A stretch of DNA of 64,000 bases from Aulostomus chinensis (GCA_037954235.1 JBBMOA010000007.1:30617332-30681331); one strand, 5' to 3'; counted from the stretch's first letter, positions 24,601 through 35,106 are shown. Numbers and translations: made by a program. Notes: generated by a model from the sequence alone, not told the origin.

Positions 24601-24885
24601 GTGGTTGACATTCCCACTTCGTCAGTGGTTGCAGTTGTTGCCACCACCAACGGTACGACCGAGCCGACCTGCCCTGACCACAGTACTGCAGGAGCTTGCA
24701 CCAACACCACCATCCCCAACTCTGAGAACAAGATGGCTGCCGTCAACCCTCCAGAGACAGCAGTGGAGAAGAAACCAGAGGAGGACAGCGACGGTGACGG
24801 CAGCAACACCAACAACAACAAAACCTCAGAACCCTCCCAGCATTCTTTGCCAGCTCACGTCAGCAGGTTGGACAATAAAAAGTAA
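10635..24885 (+). CDS. phf21a: PHD finger protein 21A (BHC80), LSD1-CoREST complex H3K4me0 reader
   Basis: Coding exons: 10635-10691, 12050-12082, 12231-12296, 14571-14723, 15140-15376, 16962-17054, 19392-19733, 19813-19923, 20190-20241, 20356-20435, 20898-20958, 22740-22846 (alternative 22624-22646), 23231-23386, 23682-23757, 23846-23949, 24148-24885. All phases join, giving 821 aa; the microexon form is 793 aa. The start is MMELQTLQEALK in the exon opening at 10602; the family normally starts at the second Met (10638). Domains in order: N-terminal coiled coil (about 1-75), Pro/Ala/Thr-rich middle, the conserved KLAFMVSLGLVTHDHLE segment (365-381), RKRRTT basic patch, AT-hook RKRGRPPKY (about 427-435), PHD finger (465-516), coiled coil (about 545-605) and a long low-complexity tail. 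BHC80 binds unmethylated H3K4 through its PHD and belongs to the nuclear LSD1-HDAC-CoREST repressor complex. Whether this is the a or b co-orthologue cannot be told here. Confidence 0.95.
10880..11860. repeat. ~67-bp tandem array joined to a dispersed repeat core, copy A
   Basis: About 11-12 units of ~67 bp (GGTAGTGGGTGGGAAGTGTT... GCTAGTTAGCTTAGCCCAA) run from 10880 to 11665. They pass without a break into a non-tandem core (11666-11860) that includes CCTTTGGTTCTGTTGACCC and CAGTGGAGCTTTGGAGGTGC. The same core occurs at 28.4 kb, and core plus array occur inverted at 47.8-48.8 kb. It sits in the phf21a intron between the first two coding exons. Family unknown to me. Confidence 0.85.
12098..12157. 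repeat. (GT)n microsatellite
   Basis: About 58 bp of uninterrupted GT dinucleotides, beginning roughly 15 bp after the 5' splice site of the exon at 12050-12082. Confidence 0.95.
12297..14570 (+). other. phf21a intron, no further feature
   Basis: Intron between the coiled-coil exons. A short CA run lies at 12315-12330. No conserved coding segment, inverted repeat or RNA gene was recognised. Confidence 0.5.
15377..16961 (+). other. phf21a intron containing the AT-rich palindromic array
   Basis: Apart from the array at about 16225-16615 (separate entry), nothing was recognised. Confidence 0.5.
16225..16615. repeat. TATACATGTATAGATATATATC-type palindromic AT-rich array
   Basis: CA/TA dinucleotide sequence up to about 16385 leads into repeated self-complementary words: ATACATGTAT, AGATATATATCT, ATAGATCTAT and GTATAC. 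These recur in a period of roughly 58 bp through 16605. Nearly every segment is its own reverse complement, so hairpins or cruciforms are likely. ORFs rich in Tyr on the minus strand are by-products. Confidence 0.9.
17180..17435. repeat. Polypyrimidine CTCTCCCTCTTT tract with internal duplication
   Basis: About 250 bp of almost pure C+T on the plus strand. A block containing TTCTGTTCTCCTTCTCCACT occurs twice, about 110 bp apart (near 17246 and 17354). Mirror-like purine/pyrimidine asymmetry favours triplex structure. It lies in the phf21a intron after the exon ending at 17054. Confidence 0.85.
17487..17540. repeat. (GT)n microsatellite
   Basis: Uninterrupted GT dinucleotides in the same intron, about 50 bp after the polypyrimidine tract. 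Confidence 0.95.
17541..19391 (+). other. phf21a intron with a GT microsatellite and AGTATC-rich repeat
   Basis: A second (GT)n/(GC) run lies at about 18580-18655. Imperfect GTAGTATCAGTA-type repeats lie at about 19130-19310, ending some 80 bp before the next exon. No coding segment was recognised. Confidence 0.6.
19392..19733 (+). CDS. phf21a: phf21a exon: Pro/Ala/Thr-rich central region
   Basis: 114 codons, phase 0 at both ends, aa 214-327. Begins VRPKPATPTNIPIAPAPPPP, matching the human VRPKP...NIPIAPAPPP stretch, and ends in a PIPVPTQTQAQPIQI run before the next exon. The longest constitutive internal exon; low complexity but collinear with the mammalian protein. Confidence 0.9.
20959..22623 (+). 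other. phf21a intron upstream of the alternative exons
   Basis: About 1.66 kb between the exon ending in the first half of the AT-hook and the microexon. A short GT/G-rich run lies at about 21238-21272. Pyrimidine-rich sequence (about 22570-22620) precedes the microexon acceptor, as expected for a regulated microexon. No other feature was seen. Confidence 0.5.
22624..22646 (+). CDS. phf21a: phf21a 23-nt alternative microexon (ANEDSLSK), neuronal-type
   Basis: Bounded by a pyrimidine-rich tract ending ATGCTAG and by a GTATGT donor. With the preceding exon's last base it reads ANEDSLSK and ends in phase 0. The AT-hook exon at 22740-22846 has the same entry phase (1) and exit phase (0), so the microexon can splice straight to the PHD exon. 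Using both would shift the frame. Inclusion replaces GRPPKY and about 35 residues, removing the DNA-binding AT-hook. Mammalian PHF21A is known to have a neuron-specific form lacking the AT-hook; this fits, but expression is not visible here. Confidence 0.8.
22740..22846 (+). CDS. phf21a: phf21a AT-hook exon (canonical form)
   Basis: Completes the AT-hook RKR|GRPPKY across the splice junction; the first three residues come from the exon at 20898-20958. It then gives a Ser/Pro-rich linker (SPSSPVHPLPLPSPSSGD) up to the PHD exon. 107 nt, phase 1 to 0. The linker is shorter than the human one, in which I recall an extra segment of roughly 20 residues. AT-hooks bind the minor groove of AT-rich DNA. 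Confidence 0.9.
23231..23386 (+). CDS. phf21a: phf21a PHD-finger exon
   Basis: A single 52-codon exon encodes the whole PHD finger, aa 465-516. The Cys4-His-Cys3 zinc ligands are all present: C472, C475, C484, C487, H492, C495, C510 and C513 (CTVC, CDTC, H, C, CPKC). The sequence is almost identical to mammalian BHC80, whose PHD binds unmethylated H3K4. Confidence 0.95.
24148..24885 (+). CDS. phf21a: phf21a terminal exon with extended low-complexity tail
   Basis: The first about 35 residues (KCMETKNTILARQKEMQLSL...) finish the conserved coiled coil. The remaining about 210 residues are rich in Ala, Thr, Glu, Asn and Gly, with alternating 'GTT/TNT' and acidic patches. Human BHC80 has only about 60 residues after this coiled coil by my recollection, so the tail is much longer here. 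AATAAA overlaps the stop codon region at 24874-24879. Confidence 0.9.
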   Translation, partial: KCMETKNTILARQKEMQLSLDKVKHLIRLIQAFNFNQALTETEGKFVRVQDRAEGGVSSDAAPKTNSLENVVAGSSSASHNTDGTDKPEEHGAATIDRTAAATGDTDGPAVLQRSGGVLAADNSPAAGGGGTTETGLQAEVVGKAETEAAPVVDIPTSSVVAVVATTNGTTEPTCPDHSTAGACTNTTIPNSENKMAAVNPPETAVEKKPEEDSDGDGSNTNNNKTSEPSQHSLPAHVSRLDNKK

Positions 24886-25865
24886 CGCTCAGTCTCTTGA
24901 GTTGTGGGAATTCAAACATATATATGAAAAAAAAGACTTTTGCTTGCACCGTATGGTGCCCTAAAGTTGCCAATCTGTATAAATGTTGTTTGTTTGCATT
25001 GTATTGTCAGACCGTGTCAATGGTAGATATACAGCCCAAGTCACATGACTCTGGGAAGACGTAGGCTGCTCCACCCACAGAGCTGGGCCGCAGCAAGGCT
25101 TACCGACCAGGTTCATCATGCCAGTTAGTGATAGACATCAGTGGTGGGAATGCTCAAAGGGAGATTTATTCATCATCACACCAGTGTGTGCCTGTTCTGG
25201 TGGCCCCTGAGTTCCCTCGGGTTCACACGATGCAGAGAGAACCGAGAACGTAACATCTGTCAGGGGTTACTGGTCTAAATAAGCAGTGTTGTGATAGATA
25301 ATACAAACTGAAGAGAACCTGTTCATCCCCTCCTCCCAGCCAACTTCATGTCTGAACCCTGAACACTCCCCTACCAGACCCCCCCACCCCAACCCATCCA
25401 ACGATGACAGGAAACCAAGAGCGGTGCCCTTCCCTGTTACCCCTTACCTGCTGCGACCCAGAGGGCTTCAATATGCTTCAAGTAAAGCGGGTTCTGACCA
25501 GGTTTATCGGGTCCGCAGATGTGGAGCGAGCCGTTGGCGTCCCGTCTCAACTTGGGGCCAGGCTCTGTTCTGGTAAGAAAAGCTGTGGTGGCAAGGTTTG
25601 CTGTTCAATCCGACAATCAGTTTGACGTTGACCCAGCAGCCCTGATGTCCATGCAACCCAACGAAACCCTACAACAGGAACCTCCTCGGTTCCCCTGAAG
25701 CCCAACTCCCTCATGAGCCCTCCACTCAGTACCTGAACACCCTGGTCAGACAACACAACACCTCCCTTTGAACTAAACAACCCGTTAAATAGCTCAAAAT
25801 AGCCACTGGACCACGGCAGTAACATTCATTCCTGCAGTCATACACATAGGACCCCCCCCCAACCA

Positions 25866-25914
<49 letters not shown>

Positions 25915-28900
25915 GTCCCATCTCCGGTGGTGTCTCCAATCCAGCCGTCTAAACCCTGCAGGAATTGATTGCTGGTGTCACAATTTAAATCGCTTGTTGG
26001 ACACAATTGCCACGATTCAAAGGTCACGTGACTTTGTTGAGTTCTAGAAACCATCTCCCTCACAAAGTAGCGACATCAAAAATTCTCCATTAATCAACAA
26101 AAGACTTCCACAGTTTGTCAGTCACTTTGTTTGAAGCATCTTGAAGCTTTTACTCATTCAACAAGACAAAGTGCCGGCTAAAACCGGAACTCTGTGCGTG
26201 AACAAGAAACTGAGAAGTGGGAAAGTTCCCTGAACTCCTGTGTAACTCGGAACGTCCCGCTTGGAAAGTTAGAGGTCAGTTGGAGCTCCAGGAAAACAGG
26301 TCTGAGGTTACGGCAGCAGCACCTGGCCTCCGTCATGACCTCTGCTCTGAGATGCATACGTTCACCTGGCTCTTGTTTGTTTAGCTAATTAATGCTAGCT
26401 TCTTAATTTTAGCTGAAGCTCATCAATGTATCCAATTCGTATCCGAGTTTTTGGTCCCTGTGTTGGTTCCCATTTGTGATGAGGACTTTGTTTAAGGAAG
26501 AGACAGGCCATCGGATCGCCAGGAGCAGAATCCAGTGCTGACACTGCCTTCATCCACTCATCAGTCACGGGAACGGTGGTTCTGATCCAGATTCCATCCC
26601 GTAGGTTGCACTGAATCATGAAGCAGCTGAGACGCGTCGCTCAGTTCAAATACATTTGCCTTTAAAACAACTTAAAGCATTTGTGTATCATCTTTGTTCT
26701 GATGATATAAAGTGTTGTGGGGTTGATGATGTCACTTCGGATGACAACACCACCACCACCAACGACAGTAATCAAGGATTCACTCTCTGCTGTCACTCCT
26801 GGCTCGCGTGGCTTCGGTTCAGCAGGGCCACCAGTGTTGTTGCTGTGGAGCAAATTCTCTTAGCTTGGTCGTCTGAAGTTTGCAAATGGTAACTTTCCCA
26901 ATTCCCAGCTACTGAAACGCAACAATTGTTGGCTCCCAATTCCCGGCACCTCACCCCATCCATCTCCTCCCCCACCCCACCTGGTCCCGCCCCTCACCCC
27001 ACCTGGTCCCGCCCCTCCCTTAGCTCAGGCAGCATAGTGGCTGAACTTAGTTCCGCCGGGACGGAGGACGAGGTGGAACAGGTGCAGTAGCCTAGCGGAT
27101 GTTTTCAGTGGTGTTGGTCAAGTGTAGTGATTGAGTTTTCATTCGTGAGTCAAGTGTGTCAACTGTGAGCACTAAATGTGAAGTTGCAATATTGCAACAT
27201 CAACACACAACAACTTTATCTGGGCTGTGTTTCTTTTTATAGGAAAAGATATTCAGGTCTTCCTAGTCTTCAGAATAAGTGCTTTCTGTTCCTGAACCTG
27301 CTGGGCTGGCGTCCTCCACACCCGAGGAAGTGGCCATATTTGCATTGTGTCCATTTCTGTTGAATCCTGAACTGCCAAAATATCCAAATTCAGCAGGGAC
27401 ACGTCCACTTACTGTATCCACCGATCAAATCATTGGCGTTGTGAGATATAGAAGCTACCGTTACAGAAATCAGAAGTCCCAGATGGAGACAGGGGAGCTC
27501 ATCCAACAATAACAAGAGGAACTGCTTCTCCTGGAGGGAGGGTTTGTTTTAGGAACCTCCGCGTGGATCTCACAGGACGTCCTGAGATTAAAGCACAAGC
27601 TTGCTGCATCACAAAGAAGTGCTCAAGAGCTTTTTGTACGTTCATATGGAATTCAACAGAGTATGCATCTTTGTCGTCATGTGACTTCTCCCCACATTGC
27701 CAATATTTTTCTAGGAGGAGCTGCAGGCGTCAGTTGGCATCTCTTTATTTTTGGGGGTGTGTCTGGTCTGAAAAGTGATGCTGTGATTGGTCAGCTTGGT
27801 GGCTGTCTTGACTTCTGGCTTCTGGTTGGGTTGTTAACAAACTGGTCTCTTCATTAATGGTGCCACTGGTTCTACCGGAATTTCCTTTTTTTCGCTGTTA
27901 AGGATCATTTGTTGTTTAGTTCTTGAGTCGTCCAGAAAGCTGCAGGCGTCCCACCTCTCTTCTCATTCTCTGTTCAAGGGTGTGTCCACAAGATGGGTTT
28001 ACAGTCTTGTTGTCAGCGTTTCCCTCAGGCCTCAGTCATTGCTGTGTGTGTGTGTGTGTGTGTGTGTGTGTCAGTTGAGTCGTCCCCTCCACACACTCCA
28101 AACGTTGGTCATGTGATCTCTTGAGGTTCTGCTCATAGCCGGGGGGGTCGGTCCCCCGCTACCAGTACCTGTTGTGCTGCCCCCTCCCTGAGCCTGACTG
28201 GTCAGAGAGACGCTAACCAGAGGTCGGTGTGACTGGGAGCAGGAGCTGGTCACGCCCCTCAGTTTGAGATCACATTTATGTTGAAGCCGAAGTGAGAAAG
28301 CAGCTGGATGAAGCGGCTGTTGCCTTCAGAAATGAAGAGCACGCACCGCACGGCGGCGACCACATGAGGTCACAGGCTTGTGTGGTTAGAGATTCACAGG
28401 AAATTAGTGTGACGAGATGGAACAAACCTTTGGTTCTGTTGACCCAAGTTCCAGTGGAGCTTTGGAGGTGCTGCGTCAAATCCCTGCGCCCAGTCAGGAA
28501 AGTAGTTCCGGCTACGTGTCTGATTCTACCACTACAGCGTCTCCTCATGGAGCTACGCTAACACTTCCCACCCACTACCAGTCATTGTGCTAATATAGCT
28601 AGCCTGGGTCTCAGCTCCCTGAAGGAGGGGCTCTGTCTTCTTGTCTGTCTCTGGAGACGATGCGTGATAAGAGACTTTCCCTAAAAGTGGGCGTGTTCAT
28701 TTAACGTCTGACCGAGTGGCGCCAGCAGCAACACGGCCAAGAAAACTGAAGTTGAGGATGTTTTTATATCAAGGATATTGAGCCGTGGTCAGGGTCAGAA
28801 GAAAAGCCTCTTGTGGATGCGGACCCTGTGGATGACCCTCTGAGCTACACAGACGGTTACATCAGAACAGCTGTCCCACAAATGAGGTCCAAATCTGAGC

Positions 28901-31884
28901 AGTTGAAATCCCAGCGTTTCGCCGTCTGTCTCCTGGTCAGCCGGCGAAGAGTCGGTGAGTCGGCGGGCGACTCTGAATCGACTGTTTTCATATCGTCTGA
29001 ACTCTGCATATCTGACATCAGCTTTACTAAACTGCCTTCATCCACAAACACCCGTCAGAGGTTGCTAACGTCTTGCTCGCTTATGTGTCGCTCGCTAACT
29101 TCTCGCTCGCCGCAGCTTCATCTGATCAACGTGTTGAACTCGGAAGGAAATGACGAGATGCGACGTTGGAAGAAAAGTGGCAACTGATGTGTCCCCACCT
29201 TGATTCCGTTGTGTGTTTTGTTGTGTGTCCTTGGGTGGATGTGGGTCACTCACGAGTGGCGTCGTGTCCTGGCTGAGCGTCCCCGTCCCTCTGTACAGTA
29301 GGTACCTCGAGTGCCTTTCTTCAAACAGCAGATAATATTTGTCTCTTGACTTGCACTGTGACTTGTAGAATTTTACAAACTCTCCAGATAATCTTCTTGC
29401 GTGACCCCTCCCCCGGTACTGCCCCTACTATCTCCTGAAACTCCGACAAAGCTACGTGGAGCACAACTCCCAGCCCCGCCCTCCACCTCAGGCCGCCAGT
29501 AGTCAATGCAAGTTGAACATACATTTCATAAGATGGCGTTTCGATGGACCAGACAGTGTTTTGTTGTCATCTGATAGAGGAGTTGCCTTAAATGGTTCCC
29601 TTTCATGTGAACTTCAGTTTTTGGTTTTGTTTTTCATTCGAAGGAGAGCAAAAATCACAGCAGCTTCTGTGTCCAGAGGCGTGAGCGAGAGGTCGTGGAG
29701 GTCAGACCGAACGCAAAGTGACTGTCCCACCCACGTCAACCGAGCAGCTCAGATAAACCCGGCGGGGTCGTGGTCGTACCGCGGCTCACGGACTCGCAGT
29801 CATGGAGTCTCCAGGATGCTACTGTTGTTGGGTCGTGACATCATCGACGTTGATGTGACTGATTCTAATTGGAATAAACCATCGATCAAAACCATGCTGA
29901 ACGAAAGACATTTTGCACAGAGAAAGAACTCATGATTCGTCAGGTCTGTTGCCATGACAACAAGCTAATACTTAAAATACCGTTTGATCTTTTTCTGAAC
30001 AGAGTTTTGATCTGATCAGAAACAGGAAGTTGGATGCGATGGCGGCGTTTCCGGCTTCAGTTGATGAACGTCGGCTGCTGTTTACAGCTTCTGTGTTTTG
30101 GCGTTGACGCGGAACATCGTGACTTTGCGTTTGGTCTGAGCCCGGGTGTTGATGGCGAACGCTCCTCGATGACAGGTTCTGTGACGCACTTTGATTTGAC
30201 CAGTATTATGATTATGATGATTATTGTTATTGTTATCAGAGCCGTTTGTGGAGGCGTTCCGCTGACGTTCTGGAGCTCTTCCTCTTCAAGGTCGGTCGTC
30301 CCTCTGCTGCCGGGTCCTCCCTCTGTTTCCAGGGGTGATGCGTTCGCCGAGTCGTGATGTGGAACGAACAAATCAAGTGCACCTGCTGGGCAGACGTGAC
30401 CCTGCGAGAAACACCCGTCGCTCAGTCAGTCAGTCGCATGCCTTCTTATGCAAATTTTTATATGAGAGTCGTCAAACTTTTTAATATGCATTCACTTTTG
30501 TTTTTTTACATTTTCATGTTCGTCACCTTTTTCCTTTGAACATTCCGGCCTCTCGATGCCAACAGTGGCGTTTTATCAGTTTAAGGGTTACAGCAGCGCG
30601 CTCGCCTCGCCCGGCTCCTAGGTTTCTTCCTGATGTTGTGGCTTTAGGGGCGGAGCCACAAAGGCTCGTAGACCAGAGCTTCTCAGACTTCTCAAGCGAT
30701 GTTGCTTCGATCCGCAGACGTTTAGGAGTCACCAGCATTCCGACTCCAGGAACCTGATCAAGCGTCACTCAGCTGGCCGCTGCCAGGGCGCCGTCAGGGA
30801 TTTCTGCACGCGTCGGCCGTGATGCGACATCTTTTTGCCATTCAGTCGTTTTCGTTGCTTCACGTCAGTTTCATTTCACTTCTGTTTTTAATGCAAATAT
30901 TCAGTAACTTTGGGTTCGCCACTTGTCAGGAATGAGGCTGTTCTTTGGGGGAGTGGAAAGGTCAGGTCAGTGACGCTGCGTCGGGTTTCGTGTCTTTAAA
31001 TGCTTTTAAATAAATTCAGTTATTCCTCATTTTGCAGCGGGACCCCTGGGGGCCCCGAACCCCATTTTGAGAGCCGCTGGTTTAGATGTCAGTCTGAGCT
31101 GAACGTCGATGAAGAGCGAAGGGTTCTCAAAGTCAGACTCGAAAAGTGAATTTATCCAAAGAACTCTGCAATCGTGCATTTGTGTTCTGAAAGCCTTTTA
31201 CGCAGCTGACGCATATCATCGGGAAATGGCCTCCAGCCTCCACCCGCTGGAGGCGGAGCTCCGAGCTGTTGGCGTTGTGTTCGAGGATGAAAAGTCTTTA
31301 TGCATCAAAAACCTTCTGGAAGTTCAGTAGTTTACTCCGACTCGTTTTCCGTTGAGAAGTCATGATTGTGGCCTTCTAGTATTGTGGAGAACATGACGTC
31401 GTCCGTGGTTCCTTCCTCACCCTCCGCTGTGTCCGGACCCACCTGAAGCTTCTTACCTCATCCACAGCTGATTCCATACGGAGTGTGTTGAGTGCAAAAA
31501 AGAAAAAGAAAAAAAAGAAGTCTTTTTTTTATCTTCCATTTGGTGAGATGCATTGTAGCGATAAGAATACAGAAAAAAGTTCACCTGGTGTGCTGAATAA
31601 TGTGTAAATTGGTAATTACACAATCTGAATATTTGTATAATTGTTTGTATTTTTTCATAATGATTTTGAAAGGAATGTGTTTATTTTTTTGACTTCTGTT
31701 CCAGATGTGTCTTCTGTTGGCCTGACATTGTGACTGGTCTGGTGGGATTCTTACCTCTGTATTGAGCCTCTTCTGTGATGACTTCTTTGTATGCAGTGTT
31801 TAGGAGATACTGTAGGGATCAAGGGGAGGAGTTGATATTAGGAGCATTTGATCAATTTGTATTTATTTATTTTATCATTTTGTT
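24886..31884 (+). other. Possible long phf21a 3' UTR / intergenic region without coding exons
   Basis: Seven kilobases with no recognisable gene. It contains (CA)n at 25868-25911, C-rich CCCCACCCCACCTGGTCCCG repeats near 26960-27020, (GT)n at 28044-28071, and a dispersed-repeat fragment at 28.4 kb. The last part, 31480-31890, is AT-rich with TATTTATTTATTTTA, typical of 3' UTR ends. Whether transcription of phf21a continues this far is an inference. Confidence 0.35.
28410..28640. repeat. Dispersed repeat core without tandem array, copy B
   Basis: Carries the core words CCTTTGGTTCTGTTGACCC and CAGTGGAGCTTTGGAGGTGC. It continues through TTCTACCACTACAGCGTCTC and CACCCACTACCAGTCATTG to a GGGTCTCAGCTCCCTGAAGG end. 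The same order is found inverted at 47.8-48.2 kb, but here the 67-bp array is absent. Confidence 0.8.
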
Positions 31885-31890
31885 AATAAA
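31885..31890 (+). terminator. Candidate poly(A) signal AATAAA
   Basis: AATAAA follows an AU-rich stretch and is followed within 40 bp by U/GU-rich sequence (CTCGTCTTTTCTCTGTTTTC). It is the best-formed plus-strand poly(A) context between phf21a and prdm11 and may be the distal end of phf21a. Confidence 0.45.
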
Positions 31891-31919
31891 TTGTGAAAAG
31901 CAAACCTGTCTCGTCTTTT

Positions 31920-32329
31920 CTCTGTTTTCATTTCCCGCAAACCCTTCCAGGACAGCAAACTTCAAATTCGCTGGAAGAACAAATTGGACCTGAACGTGTC
32001 GATCGAGCGGTTGTTCAAGGTTTCCAGGAAATGGCGGCGCCTGACGCCGCAGCTCGAGTCTCCGGTCCGTCACACAGAAACACCTGACAGAGTCACTCAG
32101 CTATAGTGGACCTCACGTCCATCAAGCCGCCAAGAGCGGGTTTGTACACCAGCATTCTTCTCTGGATACCGGACACACAAACCGCATCCATGTGCAGGCG
32201 TGGCGCCGCGCTCGCACCGACGATTCATGATGTCATGAATGACATCGTGGCTGCGGAGCGTTTACCTCGTCAGGTCAAACAGACAGGACCAGATGTTTGA
32301 ACATGTCTAAGAATGAGGATTCATGGTCC
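31920..32329. other. Spacer, no feature recognised
   Basis: Between the candidate poly(A) site and a small tandem repeat. No gene or mobile element was recognised. Confidence 0.4.
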
Positions 32330-32425
32330 TGTGAACCAGGGACCACCAGGTACCATCGGGGACCACAGGGACCACCAGGTACCATCGGGGACCACAGGGA
32401 TCACCAGGTACTACCAGGGACCACC
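32330..32425. repeat. Short ~30-bp tandem repeat
   Basis: Three imperfect units of GGGACCACCAGGTACCATC type in a row. Confidence 0.8.
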
Positions 32426-32499
32426 CGTCTCCATGGAAACATGAAAGGCTTGGAAGCCTCCTTGCTTCAGGAGGGTGTGGGTCCAGATCGACTTTAAGT

Positions 32500-33357
32500 T
32501 CGTTTGAAAGACATCAAGAGGGGACCAGGTTAATCCAGACTCTAAATTGACCGTAGGCGTGGCTGGGAGAGCCAATGGTTGTCTGTCTCTATGTGTTGGC
32601 CCTGCCATGGACTGGTGACCTGTCCAGGGGGAAGGCTGCTGGGATAGGCTCCACCCCCATCACCCTCAACAGGAGGAGAGGGAGAACATGGAGGGATGGA
32701 TGGAGGGATGATGGAGGGATGATGGAGGGATGATGGAGGGATGATGGATGATGGAGGGATGGATGATGGATGATGGAGGGATGGATGATGGATGATGGAG
32801 GGATGGAGGGATGATGGATGGATGATGGAGGGATGATGGATGGATGGAGGGATGGAGGGATGATGGAGGATGATGGAGGGATGATGGATGGATGGAGGGA
32901 TGATGGATGGATGATGGAGGGATGATGGATGGATGGAGGGATGATGGAGGGATGATGGATGGATGGAGGGATGATGGATGGATGGAGGGATGATGGAGGG
33001 ATGGAGGATGATGGATGGATGGAGGGATGATGGATGGATGGAGGGATGATGGATGGATGGAGGGATGATGGAGGGATGGAGGATGATGGATGGATGGAGG
33101 GATGATGGATGGATGATGGAGGGATGGAGGATGATGGATGGATGATGGATGGATGGAGGGATGATGGATGGATGATGGAGGGATGGAGGGATGATGATGG
33201 ATGATGGAGGGATGATGGATGGATGATGGAGGGATGGAGGATGATGGATGGATGGAGGGATGATGGAGGGATGGAGGATGATGGATGGATGGAGGGATGA
33301 TGGAGGGATGGAGGGATGATGATGGATGATGGAGGGATGATGGAGGGATGATGGATG
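32500..33357 (+). mobile_element. Retroposon 3' region, copy 2, with 650-bp GGATGGATGATGGA tail
   Basis: The body at 32500-32690 is the reverse complement of the copies at 0.3 and 51.4 kb and contains GCTGGGATAGGCTCCACCCC. Its 3' tail has expanded into about 660 bp of mixed GGATGGA and TGATGGA units (32690-33357). The 279- and 249-codon minus-strand frames (SIIHPSSLHP-like) come from this simple repeat. Confidence 0.8.
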
Positions 33358-33639
33358 AAACTGCTAAAGCAGCTAAAGCAGAGGAATGTCCCTTCTCTCT
33401 TCCTGTAGGCTGCACCTGCAGCTGTCAATCATGTCAGTGTCAGAATTATTCAGGTTCAGGTTTTGTTTTATTGGCAGCAAACAGAAGAGAAGACGCGACT
33501 CAACATCAGGGGACACTTCCGGTGCTCAGACGCTCAAAAATAGGAACGACGTCACTTTTGACCAAGGACATGATCCCATGTTCTCTCCAGTAAAAGTACT
33601 TAAATACTGAAGTGGAAGTACTGCTGGTGTGAATATTCA

Positions 33640-34330
33640 GGTGTGTTTGCTACCTGCTCCCCGTCTCAGCCCGGGTACCGTCTGAGGGAGGCGGTTCCGT
33701 TCATAAACCCACGAGTACCGCTGGAACCCCGGACGGCACCGACCAGGAAATTCTCTGAGAACTTTAATTTTGGCGCAGCTGCTTTCTTCCGTCCTGCATG
33801 TCATTTCCTGTGATAAAAATGGTGGTCAAAGCTCGACGCGGCGACCGAGTCGCTGCTAAATAACTGAGGGGAAACTTTGTGTCGGCGGGCGGGCAGCCCC
33901 GGAGTCAGCGGCCGGGGCTCGGGCTCGGCGGCGGTTAGGAGGACAGGCCAGCGTCCCCGGGACGGACGACGGGTCGTCGCGACAGGCGCGCTGAAGGTGG
34001 GTCGTGTCGGTCGCCACAGTGGCCACCGAAAATGGCTCCCGAAACCAGCGGCAGCTCGCCGGGGAGCGGCGGAGCTGGAGGCGGCCGTGGCTTCTCGCCG
34101 CATCGGTCCTGTACCGAACCGCGAGACGCGACGGTGCGGTTCATTTTCACCATCATCATCGTCGGGTTCTCCTGGCTACGGAGGACCGCGAGTGTCACGC
34201 TAACCAGCACCAGTTCCACTTGGTCGCGCGCGCGCCTGCAGGAAGGTTTCTCATTTGTGCGAATTTTAAAATTTGACATCAGCATCAGTTTAGTGAAAGA
34301 CTGGATTCAATAAACCCCTCCTACAGAGCA
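33640..34330 (+). promoter_or_regulatory. prdm11: CpG island, probable prdm11 promoter and non-coding exon 1
   Basis: 33830-34240 is dense in CpG (GGCGGGCGGGCAGCC, GCGCGCGCGC), unlike the surrounding sequence. It lies about 1 kb upstream of the first coding exon on the same strand. A possible donor, GTGGGT, follows CGCTGAAG at 33996. AAAATGG words resemble YY1/initiator elements. The strand is inferred from the neighbouring gene; a (CA)n run at 34332-34374 marks its end. Confidence 0.55.
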
Positions 34331-34332
34331 AG

Positions 34333-34374
<42 letters not shown>

Positions 34375-34378
<4 letters not shown>

Positions 34379-35106
34379 TCCAGACGCTGGGAGGCGTTTC
34401 TGACCAAATGGAAATGTAAAAATGAGGTTTAACAACGATCTATGCTGACAGGCGCCACCTATCGGCCAAAATACTCCCGAATACCCATTGACCTGAACGT
34501 CTCCTCTGACTGAAGTTGTTTCGAACCTTTGGAGGGCGACTGTCAGTATTACTATGATTTCATGGAGGTCGGGTACTTTTATCAAGACGACCCAAACAAC
34601 GGCGCCGCTGGCTTCCATCTGTTGAAGCTCCCGACGAGCTGACGGCTGCTTCTCAGGAACCTCAGGAACCGGTTCAGGTGGTGCTGAAGTCATGACTCTA
34701 CGATGGTGATTTTGGACTTAAGAGTGAATTTGTTGTTTATGCTGGTGTGTCGCCATGGCAACCGTCTAATACCTTTTAAAATGCTGGTAATGAACGCTGC
34801 TCTGATCAGATTAACGACAAGAAGTGAGACTCGCCTTCATTTATCATGACTATCATCAGAACTCCAGCAGTTCGTGGGTCATTTGATGATTTATGAAACA
34901 GGTTCAGATTTGCGGAAAAACTTGCAACAAAAGTTCCTGTGGGCTGAGAATGGATCCGGCCGCCGGCTGGGGTCCTCGCCTCACTGCTGACCTCCAGCTC
35001 GCTCCGCCGGCGGTTCTCCCTGCGTTTGGTGGATATTGATCAATAAGTGATGCAGGTTTTTTTTAACGAAAGCGATCATTAATGGATGTTCTGATTCTTC
35101 TCTCAG
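34375..35106 (+). other. Presumed first intron of prdm11
   Basis: No coding segment or mobile element was recognised. Confidence 0.4.

Noticed and set aside
24237..24821. 194-codon ORF antisense to phf21a
   Set aside because: Shadow of the low-complexity Ala/Thr-rich sense exon.
30034..30371. ORFs of about 105 codons on both strands
   Set aside because: No family resemblance, no splice context, and the two strands are equally open; treated as chance.
32589..33428. 279- and 249-codon His/Ser/Pro-rich ORFs
   Set aside because: They arise from the GGATGGA/TGATGGA retroposon tail.
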